This document shows, piece after piece, positions 48,754 to 58,500 of a stretch of DNA of 64,000 nt; position 1 is the first letter of the stretch; each line of letters begins with the position of its first letter. Made by a program: the position numbers and the translations under genes. The stretch lies in assembly GCF_002925905.1 (NCBI RefSeq), contig NZ_PRDB01000010.1, forward strand, positions 124,001 through 188,000, read 5' to 3'. Source of the DNA: Klebsiella michiganensis. GTDB lineage: Bacteria; Pseudomonadota; Gammaproteobacteria; Enterobacterales; Enterobacteriaceae. The notes under the pieces were generated by a model. The model was not told where the DNA came from, did no database searches, and was given only the letters and a program-made list of their open reading frames with translations.

Positions 48754-49996
48754 ACATGGTCAATGCGGGTGGCCGGCAGGCCGCCTGATGAGCGCACTGG
48801 CGGGGAGCTGGATGCTGTTAAGCCAGCCGGTATGGGCGGCGTTCTCTATACCCGGCTACGAGCTGGTGTATAACGCGCCGCAGGAAACCACCTTACAGGA
48901 TAACGATTTACGTCATGCCGCCGAAGTCTGGCAGCAGATGTTCGATGCGGCGCGCAGCCATATCGATCTGGCGCAGTTTTACGTGGCGAATGAAAAAGGC
49001 TCTCTGCTGGATGGGGTTCTGGCACGTCTGCGGGCCGCCGGGGAGCGTGGAGTAAAAATTCGTTTTCTGATGGAGGAGAAGGGCGTGGGCCTTTCAACGC
49101 CGGAAACGCTGACGGCCCTGAAAGCTATCCCCAACCTGGAGCTGCGGGTGATTCCGTTCCATCGGCTGACCGGCGGTATTGTTCACGCCAAGTATCTGCT
49201 GGTGGATGGCAAAGAGGCTTTTGTCGGTAGCCAGAATTTTGACTGGCGCGCGCTGGAACAGATCCAGGAGACCGGTCTGCGCATCAGCGATCCGCAAACG
49301 GTGCAGCAGATTCAGGCTATTTTCGATCAGGACTGGCAGGCGCAAGCTCTGCTGGCGGAGAGTAAGCCGGTACCGAAGCCGGCGAGGCAGGCGGTAGCGT
49401 CGGCCCCGCAGGGCAATTATCTGGTTGCCAGCCCGCGCGATTATAACCCGGGCGGGGTGATTGATTCGCAGGTGGCGCTGCCGCGGCTGCTGGCGAGCGC
49501 CAAATCGCGGATCCGGGTGCAGGTGATGGACTATGCGCCGCTGGCGTGGGGAGAAAAGGGGAGCCGGCCCTTTTATGCGCCCATTGATAACGCCCTGCGC
49601 AGCGCGGCGGCCCGCGGCGTACAGGTGGAGCTGATGGTGGCGAACTGGAACCTGAAAAAGCCGGAGGTATTCTGGCTGAAGAGTCTCTCTCTGGTGCCAA
49701 ACGTTCAGCTAAAAGTGGTGACCATACCTCCCGCCAGCCGAGGGTTTATCCCCTTTGCCAGGGTGGTACACAGTAAGCTGATGACCATCGATGGTACGAC
49801 GGCGTGGGTCGGAACCAGCAACTGGAGCGGAGGCTATTTCGATAACTCACGCAACCTTGAGCTGGTGCTGAATAATGCGTCGATGGCCGCGCGCGTGGAC
49901 GCGCTTTACAGCCAGCTGTGGAATAGCCGCTATGCGGCGCCGATCAAGGTTGATTTTGATTATCCGGTTCCGCATCCTGGCCGCGAGTTCGAATAG
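48746..49996 (+). CDS. Exported phospholipase D-family protein linked to the TonB cluster
   Basis: 416 aa with two HKD catalytic motifs: H147-K149-D154 (HAKYLLVDGKEAFVGSQN) and H342-K344-D349 (HSKLMTIDGTTAWVGTSN), both intact. An N-terminal export signal (LMSALAGSWMLLSQPVWAAF) suggests the periplasm. ATG 48746 overlaps exbB by 8 bp; a second Met at 48788 would give a shorter, cleaner signal peptide and is a fair alternative start. The two-HKD layout resembles the PLD3/PLD4 and poxvirus K4 group of phosphodiesterases and nucleases; the substrate cannot be read from sequence. Overlap suggests co-translation with ExbB and a role tied to the imported ligand, which is inference. Confidence 0.88.
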   Translation: MPEHGQCGWPAGRLMSALAGSWMLLSQPVWAAFSIPGYELVYNAPQETTLQDNDLRHAAEVWQQMFDAARSHIDLAQFYVANEKGSLLDGVLARLRAAGERGVKIRFLMEEKGVGLSTPETLTALKAIPNLELRVIPFHRLTGGIVHAKYLLVDGKEAFVGSQNFDWRALEQIQETGLRISDPQTVQQIQAIFDQDWQAQALLAESKPVPKPARQAVASAPQGNYLVASPRDYNPGGVIDSQVALPRLLASAKSRIRVQVMDYAPLAWGEKGSRPFYAPIDNALRSAAARGVQVELMVANWNLKKPEVFWLKSLSLVPNVQLKVVTIPPASRGFIPFARVVHSKLMTIDGTTAWVGTSNWSGGYFDNSRNLELVLNNASMAARVDALYSQLWNSRYAAPIKVDFDYPVPHPGREFE

Positions 49997-50009
49997 ATAA
50001 ATCGGCTGA

Positions 50010-50050
50010 GGCTTCCCCTCTCCCGAAGGGGGCGAGGGGAAGCCTGTTTT
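50010..50050 (+). terminator. Terminator of the TonB cluster
   Basis: 11-bp stem GGCTTCCCCTC/GAGGGGAAGCC (50010-50044) followed by TGTTTT, 13 bp after the PLD-family stop. Also lies after copA's stop on the other strand. Confidence 0.8.
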
Positions 50051-50070
50051 CGCCCTCGCCAGAGGCTGCC

Positions 50071-52572
50071 TTATGCTTTGGGCTTATAGCGCAGCAGGCG
50101 GTTGGCGTTGCTCACAACGGTAATCGAAGAGAGCGCCATGGCCGCGCCCGCCACCACCGGGTTGAGCAGCGTGCCGGTCAGCGGCCACAGGATCCCGGCG
50201 GCAATCGGAATGCCCAGCGAGTTATAAACAAATGCCCCCAGCAGGTTCTGCTTCATATTACGCAGCGTGGCTTTGGCGATGTCCAGCGCATCGGCAACGC
50301 CGTTCAGGCTATGGCGCATCAGGGTAATCGCCGCCGTCTCAATGGCGACATCGCTGCCGCCGCCCATGGCGATCCCCACATCGGCCTGCGCCAGCGCGGG
50401 CGCATCGTTGATACCGTCGCCGATCATCGCCACCTGATGCCCTTCGCTTTGCAGGCGCTTAATCGCATCGGCTTTCCCGTCCGGCAGCACCCCGGCAATC
50501 ACCTCATCAATGCCCGCCTCTTTGGCGATAGCTTTGGCGGTGGTGGGGTTATCTCCGGTCAGCATCACCAGACGATAGCCCTGGCGGTGCAGCCTGGCTA
50601 ATGCCGCCACGCTATCTTCGCGCAGCGGATCGCGGATGGCGAACAGCGCCGCCGCCTGACCATCTACCGCCAGCAGCACCGGCGTGGCACCCTGTGACGC
50701 CTGGGCGGTCATGTCGTCTTCTATTTCAGCCGTTGCAATCTTGTGCTCATTAAGCAGCGCCTGGTTGCCGAGCAGCAGACGGCGGCCTTCGGCTTCGCCG
50801 CTGACCCCCAGCCCGCGCAGCGTGCGGAAGTTTTCTACCGCAGGCAGGCGTTGGTCCGCGGCTTTGTCGAGAATGGCGCGCGCCAGCGGGTGGCTGGAAC
50901 CTTGCTCCAGAGACGCCGCCAGACGCAGAGCGGTGGACTCATCCATGGCGGTAAAGGTTTTTATCGCCACCACCTGCGGTTTACCCTCGGTCAGGGTACC
51001 GGTTTTATCAAAGACCAGCGTATCGAGAGTGCTGGCGCGCTGCAGCGCATCGGCGTCGCGCACCAGTACGCCGTACTCCGCCGCGCGGCCCACGCCGGAG
51101 ATAATCGACATCGGCGTTGCCAGCCCCAGGGCGCACGGACAGGCGATAATCAGCACCGTAGTGGCGATCACCAGGGTATAGACAATTTGCGGCGCCGGGC
51201 CAAAAAAGTACCAGATCGCGGCGCTGAACAGGGCTATCGCCACAACCGCCGGGACGAACACGGCGGAGATTTTGTCCGCCAGCTGGCCGATTTCAGGTTT
51301 ACTGCTCTGCGCCTGGCGCACCATGCGGATAATGCGCGCCAGGGTGGTTTGACTGCCGACGGCGCTGGCGGTAAACAGTACGCTGCCGTCCTGCACTACG
51401 GTCCCGGCATGAACGGCGTCACCGTCGCCTTTTTGCTGCGGCACCGGCTCGCCGGTGAGCATCGCTTCATCGAACCAGGCTTCGCCCTGGCTAATGACGC
51501 CGTCGACCGGTACGCGATCGCCGGTGGTCAGACGCAGGATCATTCCCGCCTGAACCTCAGCCAGCGGCAGATCTTTTTCGCCTTCGTCGGTGACCACCCT
51601 CGCTGACGGCGGGGTTAAATCGAGCAGTTTTTCCAGCGCTTTCGAAGAGCGCTGGCGCGCGCGGGCTTCCAGCATATGGCCCAGGTTAATCAGACCGATA
51701 ATCATCGCGCTGGCTTCATAATAAAGGTGGCGGGCTTCCATCGGAAACCACTGCGGCCACAGGTTGACGCTCATTGAATAGAGCCAGGCGACGCCGGTAC
51801 CCAGCGCCACCAGCGTATCCATGGTCGCGGTGCCGTTTTTCAGGCTTTTCCACGCGCTGCGGTAGAAATGGCCGCCGGCAAAGACCATCACCGCCAGGGT
51901 GACAACACCGATAGCCAGCCACAGGGAGCGGTTATCATCGCTGACCATCATATTGTCGCCGATCATTCCCCAGCCCATGACCGGGATACCGACCAGCAGG
52001 GCGACGATAGCCTGCCAGCGGAAGCGCTTCATTGTGGCGACGGCGGTTTCCTGCTGGCGCTCGCGGCGTTCGAGGTCGTCTTCGATAGCTTCCGCGCCGT
52101 AGCCCGCTTTCTCTACGGCCTGGACTAATTCTGCGGCGGACGCGCTGCCCATCACCAGCGCAGTGCGTTCCGCCAGGTTGACCCGCGCCTGCGAGACGCC
52201 CGGCACCGCGGCGAGCGCGTGTTGTACCCGGGATACGCAGCTGGCGCAGCTCATGCCGTTGATTAACAGCTGCTGGCTGTCATCTTCGTCACGGGCTGCC
52301 GGAAGCTCAGAGGTGGCCGCTGTCAGCGCTTCCGGCGGGATTGATGATTCTGCCAGCGGTTTAGCCTTTGGGTGGCTGAGCTCCGCGCCGTATCCGGCCT
52401 GTTTAATGGTCTCAATCAGCGCTTCCGCGCTGGCGCTGCCCGTGACGTGGGCTTCGGTAACGGTGACTTCCGCCTGCTCAACGTCGGGACGCTGCTCCAG
52501 ACTCTCTTTCACCCGTTTAACGCAGTGGCCGCAGGAGAGGCCATCAAGCGCGAGGTCGATAGTGGTAGACAT
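50071..52572 (-). CDS. copA: Copper-exporting P-type ATPase CopA
   Basis: Inner-membrane Cu(I) pump, 833 aa (E. coli 834). Two N-terminal metal-binding domains: GLSCGHC (Cys14, Cys17) and GMSCASC (Cys109, Cys112). The ion-site motif is IACPCALGL, the phosphorylation motif DKTGTLTEG, nucleotide loop motif GDNPTTA and hinge [10 protein letters not shown], with MALSS in the last helix. Start 52572 ([11 protein letters not shown]) is the conserved one. A -1 frameshift signal after codon 69 can produce a 70-aa chaperone. Driven by a CueR-type promoter shared with divergent cueR. Confidence 0.97.
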   Translation of the reverse strand: MSTTIDLALDGLSCGHCVKRVKESLEQRPDVEQAEVTVTEAHVTGSASAEALIETIKQAGYGAELSHPKAKPLAESSIPPEALTAATSELPAARDEDDSQQLLINGMSCASCVSRVQHALAAVPGVSQARVNLAERTALVMGSASAAELVQAVEKAGYGAEAIEDDLERRERQQETAVATMKRFRWQAIVALLVGIPVMGWGMIGDNMMVSDDNRSLWLAIGVVTLAVMVFAGGHFYRSAWKSLKNGTATMDTLVALGTGVAWLYSMSVNLWPQWFPMEARHLYYEASAMIIGLINLGHMLEARARQRSSKALEKLLDLTPPSARVVTDEGEKDLPLAEVQAGMILRLTTGDRVPVDGVISQGEAWFDEAMLTGEPVPQQKGDGDAVHAGTVVQDGSVLFTASAVGSQTTLARIIRMVRQAQSSKPEIGQLADKISAVFVPAVVAIALFSAAIWYFFGPAPQIVYTLVIATTVLIIACPCALGLATPMSIISGVGRAAEYGVLVRDADALQRASTLDTLVFDKTGTLTEGKPQVVAIKTFTAMDESTALRLAASLEQGSSHPLARAILDKAADQRLPAVENFRTLRGLGVSGEAEGRRLLLGNQALLNEHKIATAEIEDDMTAQASQGATPVLLAVDGQAAALFAIRDPLREDSVAALARLHRQGYRLVMLTGDNPTTAKAIAKEAGIDEVIAGVLPDGKADAIKRLQSEGHQVAMIGDGINDAPALAQADVGIAMGGGSDVAIETAAITLMRHSLNGVADALDIAKATLRNMKQNLLGAFVYNSLGIPIAAGILWPLTGTLLNPVVAGAAMALSSITVVSNANRLLRYKPKA
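52361..52372 (-). promoter_or_regulatory. Programmed -1 frameshift site producing CopA(Z)
   Basis: On the coding strand CCCAAAG (52372-52366) is in phase C-CCA-AAG (Pro68-Lys69). After slippage the ribosome reads GGC then TAA (52363-52361), giving a 70-residue protein equal to the first metal-binding domain. This is the arrangement shown in E. coli for the copper chaperone CopA(Z). Confidence 0.9.
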
Positions 52573-52638
52573 ACATAACTCCTGAATAAATTTCCGGTTA
52601 ATGATTGACCGAACACACTCTTTCATCGAGTATTAACA

Positions 52639-52669
52639 AGGTTAAACCTTCCAGCAAGGGGAAGGTCAA
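52639..52669 (-). promoter_or_regulatory. CueR-controlled copA promoter
   Basis: On the copA strand: -35 TTGACC (52669-52664), an overlong 19-bp spacer and -10 TAACCT (52644-52639), typical of MerR-family control. The spacer region holds the dyad ACCTTCC-N7-GGAAGGT (52646-52666), the CueR box. Confidence 0.93.
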
Positions 52670-52678
52670 GGGGGAAAG

Positions 52679-53089
52679 ATGAATATTAGCGATGTGGCGA
52701 AAAAGACCGGCTTAACCAGCAAAGCGATCCGTTTTTACGAGGAGAAGGGGCTGGTGACGCCGCCGCTGCGTAGCGAAAACGGCTACCGCAGCTACAACCA
52801 GCAGCATCTGGATGAACTGACCCTGCTGCGCCAGGCGCGCCAGGTGGGGTTTAATCTGGAAGAGTGTCGCGAGCTGATATTCCTGTTCAACGATCCCTCG
52901 CGGCACAGCGCCGACGTGAAACGCCGGACGCTGGAGAAAGTCGCGGAAATTGAGCGGCATATCAGCGAGCTGCAGGGCATGCGTACGCAGCTGCTGGCGC
53001 TGGCGGACTCCTGCCCCGGCGATGACAGCGCGGACTGCCCGATCATCGATAATCTCTCAGGCTGCTGTCACCGCAAGGTGCAGGCCTAG
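52679..53089 (+). CDS. cueR: Copper-responsive MerR-family activator CueR
   Basis: 136 aa. Winged helix at the N-terminus ([24 protein letters not shown]), long dimerisation helix, and the Cu(I)-binding cysteines Cys112 and Cys120 in [11 protein letters not shown]; the tail has a further Cys-Cys-His. Divergent from copA with its operator in the gap. In E. coli glsA and ybaT lie between copA and cueR; here they are absent. The 3' end overlaps ybbJ by four bases. Confidence 0.96.
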   Translation: MNISDVAKKTGLTSKAIRFYEEKGLVTPPLRSENGYRSYNQQHLDELTLLRQARQVGFNLEECRELIFLFNDPSRHSADVKRRTLEKVAEIERHISELQGMRTQLLALADSCPGDDSADCPIIDNLSGCCHRKVQA

Positions 53090-53550
53090 CGGCCGTTAGG
53101 GAGCTCCCTGATCCGCAGCGTAATCCCCTCGACGGAGACCACTTCAACCTTGCTGCCCGCCGCGAGGTCGTCATCGGCAATAACAGGCCATGAACTGTCG
53201 CCCACGCGGACGTGTCCGCGGCCGTTAACCAGCGCCGTTTCCAGCGTAAAGCGGCGGCCAAGCAGCTGCTGCCCGCGCTGATTAAGCTGAGCGTCCGCCG
53301 GCTTCTGGCGCTTAACGCGGTTACGTAGCCAGCGCGACCACAGCCAGGCCGCCAGCAGAGTCAGGACGGCAAACAGCGTACCCTGCCACTCCCAGCTCAA
53401 CGGCAGCATCCAGACCAGCAGCCCGGTTACGACGCCGGCAATGCCGCTCCACAGCAGATAACCGTTGCCGCCGAGCATTTCCGCCGCCAGCAGCAGCCCG
53501 CCGAGGCTGAGCCAGAAAATATGCGGGTGGGCGAGAATCAGCGCGATCAT
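53086..53550 (-). CDS. ybbJ: NfeD-family membrane protein YbbJ
   Basis: 154 aa with three to four N-terminal helices and a C-terminal OB-fold domain ([26 protein letters not shown]). NfeD proteins pair with SPFH proteins; here the start overlaps the qmcA stop by four bases. Function in E. coli: proposed partner of QmcA in membrane microdomains. Confidence 0.92.
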   Translation of the reverse strand: MIALILAHPHIFWLSLGGLLLAAEMLGGNGYLLWSGIAGVVTGLLVWMLPLSWEWQGTLFAVLTLLAAWLWSRWLRNRVKRQKPADAQLNQRGQQLLGRRFTLETALVNGRGHVRVGDSSWPVIADDDLAAGSKVEVVSVEGITLRIRELPNGR

Positions 53551-54464
53551 GATTTTTTCTGCGCGCCAGCGCCTTCTTTAAGCAGCTCGCCGATCCCGGC
53601 GATGGAGCCCATCAGGCTGCTGGCGTCGAGCGGCATCAGCACCACTTTACTGTTGTTGGCCGCGCCAATTTGCTGCAGCGCATCGGTATATTTCTGCGCG
53701 ACAAAGTAGTTGATGGCCTGAATGTCGCCGGAGGCGATAGCGGATGAGACCATCTGCGTAGCGCGCGCTTCGGCTTCCGCGGAACGTTCGCGCGCCTCTG
53801 CCTGTAAAAACGCCGACTGACGCTCGCCTTCGGCTTTGAGGATCTGCGACTGCTTCTCGCCCTCGGCTTTTAAAATTTCCGCCTGACGTATCCCTTCGGC
53901 CTCAAGAATATAGGCGCGCTTGGTGCGCTCGGCTTTCATCTGGGCGTTCATTGAGGCGATAAGCTCCGCCGGCGGGCGTACGTCGCGGATCTCAACGCGG
54001 GTGATTTTGATGCCCCACGGGTTGGTCGCTTCATCGACAATATGCAGCAGGCGGGTGTTGATGCTGTCGCGCTGGGAGAGCATTTCGTCCAGCTCCATGG
54101 AGCCCAGCACGGTACGAATGTTGGTCATAGTCAGGTTGATAATCGCCAGCTCGAGGTTGCTGACTTCATAGGCGGCTTTCGGCGCGTCGATGACCTGAAT
54201 AAAGCACACCGCATCAATGGTGACGTTGGCGTTATCGCGCGAAATCACCTCCTGCGAAGGGATATCGAGCACCTGCTCCATCATATTAATTTTGCGCCCG
54301 ATACGATCCATAAAGGGCACCACCAGGCTCATCCCCGGCTGCAGCGTTTGCGTATAGCGGCCAAAGCGCTCTACCGTCCACTGGTAGCCCTGAGGAACGA
54401 TTTTTACCGCCGCTCCGACGATAACCAGCGCGACGAAAATAAGAATGGGGATAAAAATCAGCAT
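53547..54464 (-). CDS. qmcA: SPFH-domain (stomatin-like) membrane protein QmcA
   Basis: 305 aa as in E. coli. One N-terminal membrane helix, SPFH/band-7 domain (about 25-200), then a long Glu/Ala-rich coiled coil ([20 protein letters not shown] and onward). Start 54464 follows a strong AGGAGG; an open reading continues 57 codons upstream but is not conserved. Forms large oligomers at the inner membrane and interacts with FtsH in E. coli. Confidence 0.95.
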   Translation of the reverse strand: MLIFIPILIFVALVIVGAAVKIVPQGYQWTVERFGRYTQTLQPGMSLVVPFMDRIGRKINMMEQVLDIPSQEVISRDNANVTIDAVCFIQVIDAPKAAYEVSNLELAIINLTMTNIRTVLGSMELDEMLSQRDSINTRLLHIVDEATNPWGIKITRVEIRDVRPPAELIASMNAQMKAERTKRAYILEAEGIRQAEILKAEGEKQSQILKAEGERQSAFLQAEARERSAEAEARATQMVSSAIASGDIQAINYFVAQKYTDALQQIGAANNSKVVLMPLDASSLMGSIAGIGELLKEGAGAQKKS

Positions 54465-54600
54465 CAAAAACCTCCTGTCTTGTTGCCTGTTGATGCGCCG
54501 GGAGAGTGGCGCGCGTTTAACCAGAGTATATCTTTCCGCGCATCCGGGTGAAAGAAAAGTGGAGTAAACTAGAGGCGTTGTCGAAAAACTGGGAATAATA

Positions 54601-55281
54601 ATGACCGAAAGTAACGCTATTTTGCGCCTGGACAATGTGGGTTTTCAGGCCGATGGAGTGACCATCCTTAATGAGATGAGTTTTCAGCTCAGGGCAGGGG
54701 AATTTAAGCTGATTACCGGCCCTTCCGGCTGCGGAAAAAGCACGTTATTAAAAATAATCGCTTCGCTGCTGAGCCCCACCGCGGGAAGCATTTTCTTCGC
54801 CGGTAAAAACATTAATGACTTAACGCCGGAAACCTATCGTCAGCAGGTTTCCTACTGCGCGCAAACCCCGGCGCTGTTCGGCGATTCAGTGTATGACAAC
54901 CTGGTCTTCCCGTGGCAGATCCGTCATCAACAGCCGGATCCCAACGCGCTGGTCGCCGATCTGCTGCGCTTCGGGCTGGCGGAGAATACGCTGGAAAAGT
55001 CAATCAATGAACTTTCGGGCGGGGAAAAGCAGCGCGTTTCGTTGATTCGCAATCTGCAGTTTTTACCGCAGGTGCTGCTGCTCGATGAAATTACCAGCGC
55101 GCTGGACGAGAGCAATAAAAAAAACGTGAATGAGATTATCCATCGCTACACGACCGAAAAAAATATCGCCGTTCTGTGGGTCACTCACGATAGCAATGAA
55201 ATTGCCCATGCGGATGAAGTGATTACCCTAAAGCCTGCCGGCGGAAAAGCGCAGGAGGAGAAAAAAAATGAACGGGCATAA
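54601..55281 (+). CDS. fetA: Iron export ABC transporter ATPase FetA (YbbL)
   Basis: 226 aa. Walker [10 protein letters not shown] (about 40-48), signature LSGGEKQ, Walker B VLLLDEIT. Partner of FetB; together they lower cytoplasmic iron under peroxide stress in E. coli. Overlaps fetB by 14 bp. Divergent from qmcA. Confidence 0.93.
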   Translation: MTESNAILRLDNVGFQADGVTILNEMSFQLRAGEFKLITGPSGCGKSTLLKIIASLLSPTAGSIFFAGKNINDLTPETYRQQVSYCAQTPALFGDSVYDNLVFPWQIRHQQPDPNALVADLLRFGLAENTLEKSINELSGGEKQRVSLIRNLQFLPQVLLLDEITSALDESNKKNVNEIIHRYTTEKNIAVLWVTHDSNEIAHADEVITLKPAGGKAQEEKKNERA

Positions 55282-56050
55282 TATTACTAACGAATCGCTG
55301 GCGCTCTCCATGGTTCTGGTGCTGGTGGCGATCGTGGTCAGCTACCGGGAAAAGCTGGCGCTGGAAAAAGATATTATCTGGAGTATCTGCCGGGCGATTG
55401 TGCAACTGATTATCGTCGGCTATGTGCTGAAATATATCTTTAACGTTAATCACGCCGTGCTGACGCTGCTGATGGTGCTGTTTATCTGCTTTAACGCGGC
55501 GTGGAATGCGAAAAAGCGCAGCAAATATATCGATAAAGCCTTTGTTTCTTCGTTTATCGCGATAACCACCGGCGCCGGATTAACCCTGGCGGTGCTGGTT
55601 TTTTCCGGATCGATTGCGTTTGTGCCGATGCAGGTGATTCCGATTGCCGGGATGGTGGCCGGTAACGCGATGGTGGCGGTCGGGCTGTGCTACAACAACA
55701 TGGGGCAGCGTTTCAGCAGCGAGCAGCAGCAGATCCAGGAGAAGCTGAGCCTGGGCGCGACGCCGAAGATGGCTTCCGCAAGGCTTATCCGCGATAGCAT
55801 TCGCGCCGCGCTGATCCCGACGGTAGATTCGGCGAAAACGGTGGGGCTGGTGAGCCTGCCGGGGATGATGTCGGGGCTGATTTTCGCCGGGATTGATCCG
55901 GTAAAAGCGATTAAGTACCAGATTATGGTGACGTTTATGCTGCTGTCGACCGCCAGCCTGTCAACGATTATCGCCGGGTATCTGACCTACCTGAAGTTCT
56001 TTAATGCTCGCCATCAGCTGGTGGTGACGCAGCTGAAAAAACGCGCGTAA
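55268..56050 (+). CDS. fetB: Iron export ABC transporter permease FetB (YbbM)
   Basis: 260 aa, about seven helices, UPF0014 family. Conserved segments: MVAGNAMVAVGLCYNNMGQRF, LGATPKMASARLIRDSIRAALIPTVDSAKTVGLVSLPGMMSGLIFAG. ATG 55268 lies inside the end of fetA, with AGGAGAAAAAAA upstream. Confidence 0.93.
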   Translation: MNGHNITNESLALSMVLVLVAIVVSYREKLALEKDIIWSICRAIVQLIIVGYVLKYIFNVNHAVLTLLMVLFICFNAAWNAKKRSKYIDKAFVSSFIAITTGAGLTLAVLVFSGSIAFVPMQVIPIAGMVAGNAMVAVGLCYNNMGQRFSSEQQQIQEKLSLGATPKMASARLIRDSIRAALIPTVDSAKTVGLVSLPGMMSGLIFAGIDPVKAIKYQIMVTFMLLSTASLSTIIAGYLTYLKFFNARHQLVVTQLKKRA

Positions 56051-56060
56051 GTTTTTTCCT

Positions 56061-56155
56061 CGGAGGCGGCGCTGAACGCGCCTGTCCGGGCTACCGTCCC
56101 GCAGACGGCGGGGAATCTGTAGCCCGGCTAAGCGCAGCGCGAGCCGGGTTTTTTA
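56061..56155. repeat. REP pair after fetB, second copy doubling as terminator
   Basis: Units at 56061-56095 and 56118-56155 in opposite orientation. The second folds as CCCGGCT (56123-56129)/AGCCGGG (56142-56148) followed by six T's on the plus strand, a good intrinsic terminator for fetAB. Confidence 0.8.
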
Positions 56156-56158
56156 CGA

Positions 56159-57013
56159 TTAATAAAGCAGAGAGTAGAGCTGGCGGCGGTACTTCGCGGC
56201 CAGCGCGTCGCCGGTGCCGAGGGCGGAGAGGATCTCCTGCAGCAGCTTGCGAACCTCGCCGTTTCCGGCGCCTAAATCTTTTTGCAGATGGCTGAACAGC
56301 AGCGCCAGCGCCTCTTCGTTACGCCCAACCTGATGCAGCTGTAATGCCAGCTGGGAGGCCAGCGCCGCGTCTTCCGGGTTCTGCTCTACCTGCTGCTGCA
56401 GTTGCTGAATTTCCGGCGTGTCGGCGGCTTTTTTCAGCAGTTCGATCTGCGCCACCAGTCCCTGATAGCGGGTATCCTGATCCTGCAGCGGCACGGTTTT
56501 CAGCACCGTTTCCGCTTCATCGGAACGGTGCAGGGCAATCAGCGTTTCCGCCAGCAGCAGGCCAATCTGGCTCTCCTGGTTCGACAGCTGCCAGGCGTCT
56601 TTCAGCAGCGGCAGCGCTTCGGCGTAGTTCTCTTCCTCCATCAGCGCCAGCGCCTGCTGCGCTTTGAGCTCCTCTTCGCGCGGCAGGAACTTATCCAGCA
56701 GCGCGCGCACCGCTTCTTCCGGCTGCGGGCCTTCGAAGCCGTCGACCGGCTGACCGTTCTGGAACAGGTAAACCGTAGGGATTGCGCGCAGGCCAAACTG
56801 CGAAGCCAGCATTTGTTCGGCATCGCAGTCAACTTTAGCGAGGGTAAACAGGCCGTTGTACTGGGCGGCGAGGCTCTCCAGCACCGGCGTCAGCTGCTCG
56901 CAATGTTGGCTGCGCGCGGACCAGAAATAGAACAGCACCGGCGTTGTCGCGGACTGCTGTAGCGTCTGGTGTAGGTTAGCTTCGGTAATATTGACAATAT
57001 TCTGTGCGGACAT
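56159..57013 (-). CDS. cnoX: Chaperedoxin CnoX (YbbN)
   Basis: 284 aa as in E. coli. Thioredoxin fold (1-115) in which the usual CxxC is SxxC (RSQHC), so no dithiol reductase activity; then TPR-like helices (116-284). Known as a holdase that protects proteins during bleach stress and passes them to GroEL. Start 57013 ([16 protein letters not shown]). Confidence 0.95.
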   Translation of the reverse strand: MSAQNIVNITEANLHQTLQQSATTPVLFYFWSARSQHCEQLTPVLESLAAQYNGLFTLAKVDCDAEQMLASQFGLRAIPTVYLFQNGQPVDGFEGPQPEEAVRALLDKFLPREEELKAQQALALMEEENYAEALPLLKDAWQLSNQESQIGLLLAETLIALHRSDEAETVLKTVPLQDQDTRYQGLVAQIELLKKAADTPEIQQLQQQVEQNPEDAALASQLALQLHQVGRNEEALALLFSHLQKDLGAGNGEVRKLLQEILSALGTGDALAAKYRRQLYSLLY

Positions 57014-57074
57014 GAGCAAGTCTCTTTAATCGATATTTGTATAGATATATGGGGGCGACGGCAGGCGCTTCAAC

Positions 57075-57884
57075 TTAGCCCTGGATAATTTTGTCCATCG
57101 CGCGGGTCGGCAGCAGGCGTTTCAGCAGGGCGACCGCATGCGCCACCAGAGTGACCCGGTAGCGCAGCTTCGGTTTATCGCTGACAAAAGCATGGCGCAC
57201 TTTTTCCACCACCGCTTCCGGCCCGAGAGTAAAGCGGGCGGCGATGCCGGGGTTTTCCACCGGCTTATCGGTCTGGGTCTGGTTGACGTTGTTGGTGAAG
57301 CGGGTGTGGATCGGGCCCGGCTCAATCAGGATGACCTTAATTCCGCTGTGGCGCAGCTCCATGCGCAGCGCGTCTGACCAGGCTTCCAGCGCGAATTTGC
57401 TGGCGGCATAGGCGCCGCGGCCGGGGCTGGAGATAATTCCCATCACCGATGAGGTCATCACAATACGCCCTTCGCCGTGCGGCTCCATTGCCGGAAGCAG
57501 CAGCATCGTTAGCTGATGGACGCCGAAAAAGTTGGCGGAAAACTGCTGCTCCATCTGCTGGCGGCTGATGGTCGGCAGCGGGCCGTAGACGCCGTAGCCC
57601 GCGTTGTTAAACAGGCCGTACAGGCGGTTGTCGGTCAGGGCAATCACCTCGGCGGCGGCGCGTTCAACGCTCTGCGGATCGTCAAGATCCAGCAACACAC
57701 CGGTCAGCCCCAGCTCCTGCATCCGTGCGACATCTTCCGCTTTGCGGCAGGCGGCCAGCACGTTAAAGTCCTGGCGCTTTAAATCAAGGGCGCTTTCAAG
57801 ACCAATTCCGCTGGAACATCCTGTAACTAAAACCGATTTTTGCATAACTTTACCTGCAAATGACTCGCTGTTATCAGGAGTCAT
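57075..57884 (-). CDS. ybbO: Short-chain dehydrogenase/reductase YbbO
   Basis: 269 aa as in E. coli. Rossmann motif TGCSSGIG, NNAG, catalytic Ser in MTSSVMG and Tyr-x-x-x-Lys in AYAASKFAL. E. coli YbbO reduces medium- and long-chain aldehydes with NADPH. Starts 11 bp inside the end of tesA, so coupled to it. A Met after 13 residues (MQKSVLVTG) is an alternative start. Confidence 0.93.
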   Translation of the reverse strand: MTPDNSESFAGKVMQKSVLVTGCSSGIGLESALDLKRQDFNVLAACRKAEDVARMQELGLTGVLLDLDDPQSVERAAAEVIALTDNRLYGLFNNAGYGVYGPLPTISRQQMEQQFSANFFGVHQLTMLLLPAMEPHGEGRIVMTSSVMGIISSPGRGAYAASKFALEAWSDALRMELRHSGIKVILIEPGPIHTRFTNNVNQTQTDKPVENPGIAARFTLGPEAVVEKVRHAFVSDKPKLRYRVTLVAHAVALLKRLLPTRAMDKIIQG

Positions 57885-58500
57885 GATTAACTAAGGGAGC
57901 CAAACGCGTCGCCATCCAGTCGGCGATAAACGGCTGGGCGTCGCGATTAGGGTGAATTCCATCGTCCTGCATCCACTGCGGTTTCAGATAAACCTCTTCC
58001 ATAAAAAAGGGCAGCAGAGGAATATCAAACTCTTTGGCCAGTGCCGGATAAATTGCGCTAAAGGCTTCATTATAACGGCGGCCATAGTTGGCGGGCAGGC
58101 GAATTTGCATCAGCAGCGGCTGGGCGTTCGCCGCTTTGATATGCTCAATAATGGTACGCAGCGCCTGCTCCGTCTGCTGCGGCGGGAAACCGCGCAGCCC
58201 GTCGTTACCGCCCAGCTCTACCAGCACCCAGCGCGGCTGATGCTGCTTAAGCAGAGCCGGCAGCCTTGCCAGCCCCTGCTGCGAGGTATCGCCGCTGATG
58301 CTGGCGTTAACCACCGGCGTTTTGGTCTGCCACTTATCGTTAAGCAGCGCAGGCCAGGCGGTATTGCCCGCCATGCGATAACCGGCGCTCAGACTGTCGC
58401 CGAGAACCAACAGCGTGTCGGCCGCCATCGCGCGGCAGGTAAACAGGACCAGAAACAGGAAAGGCAAATGCCAGCGGAAAACATACTTGAAGTTCATCAT
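57874..58500 (-). CDS. tesA: Periplasmic acyl-CoA thioesterase I / lysophospholipase L1 / protease I
   Basis: 208 aa, SGNH hydrolase. Signal peptide ending RAMA (about 1-26). Catalytic Ser in GDSLSAG, Gly-Asn of GGND, Asp-His in DGIHPN. Start 58500 (two ATGs in a row) matches E. coli. The 5' end overlaps divergent ybbA by 33 bp, so each start codon lies inside the other gene. Confidence 0.95.
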   Translation of the reverse strand: MMNFKYVFRWHLPFLFLVLFTCRAMAADTLLVLGDSLSAGYRMAGNTAWPALLNDKWQTKTPVVNASISGDTSQQGLARLPALLKQHQPRWVLVELGGNDGLRGFPPQQTEQALRTIIEHIKAANAQPLLMQIRLPANYGRRYNEAFSAIYPALAKEFDIPLLPFFMEEVYLKPQWMQDDGIHPNRDAQPFIADWMATRLAPLVNHDS

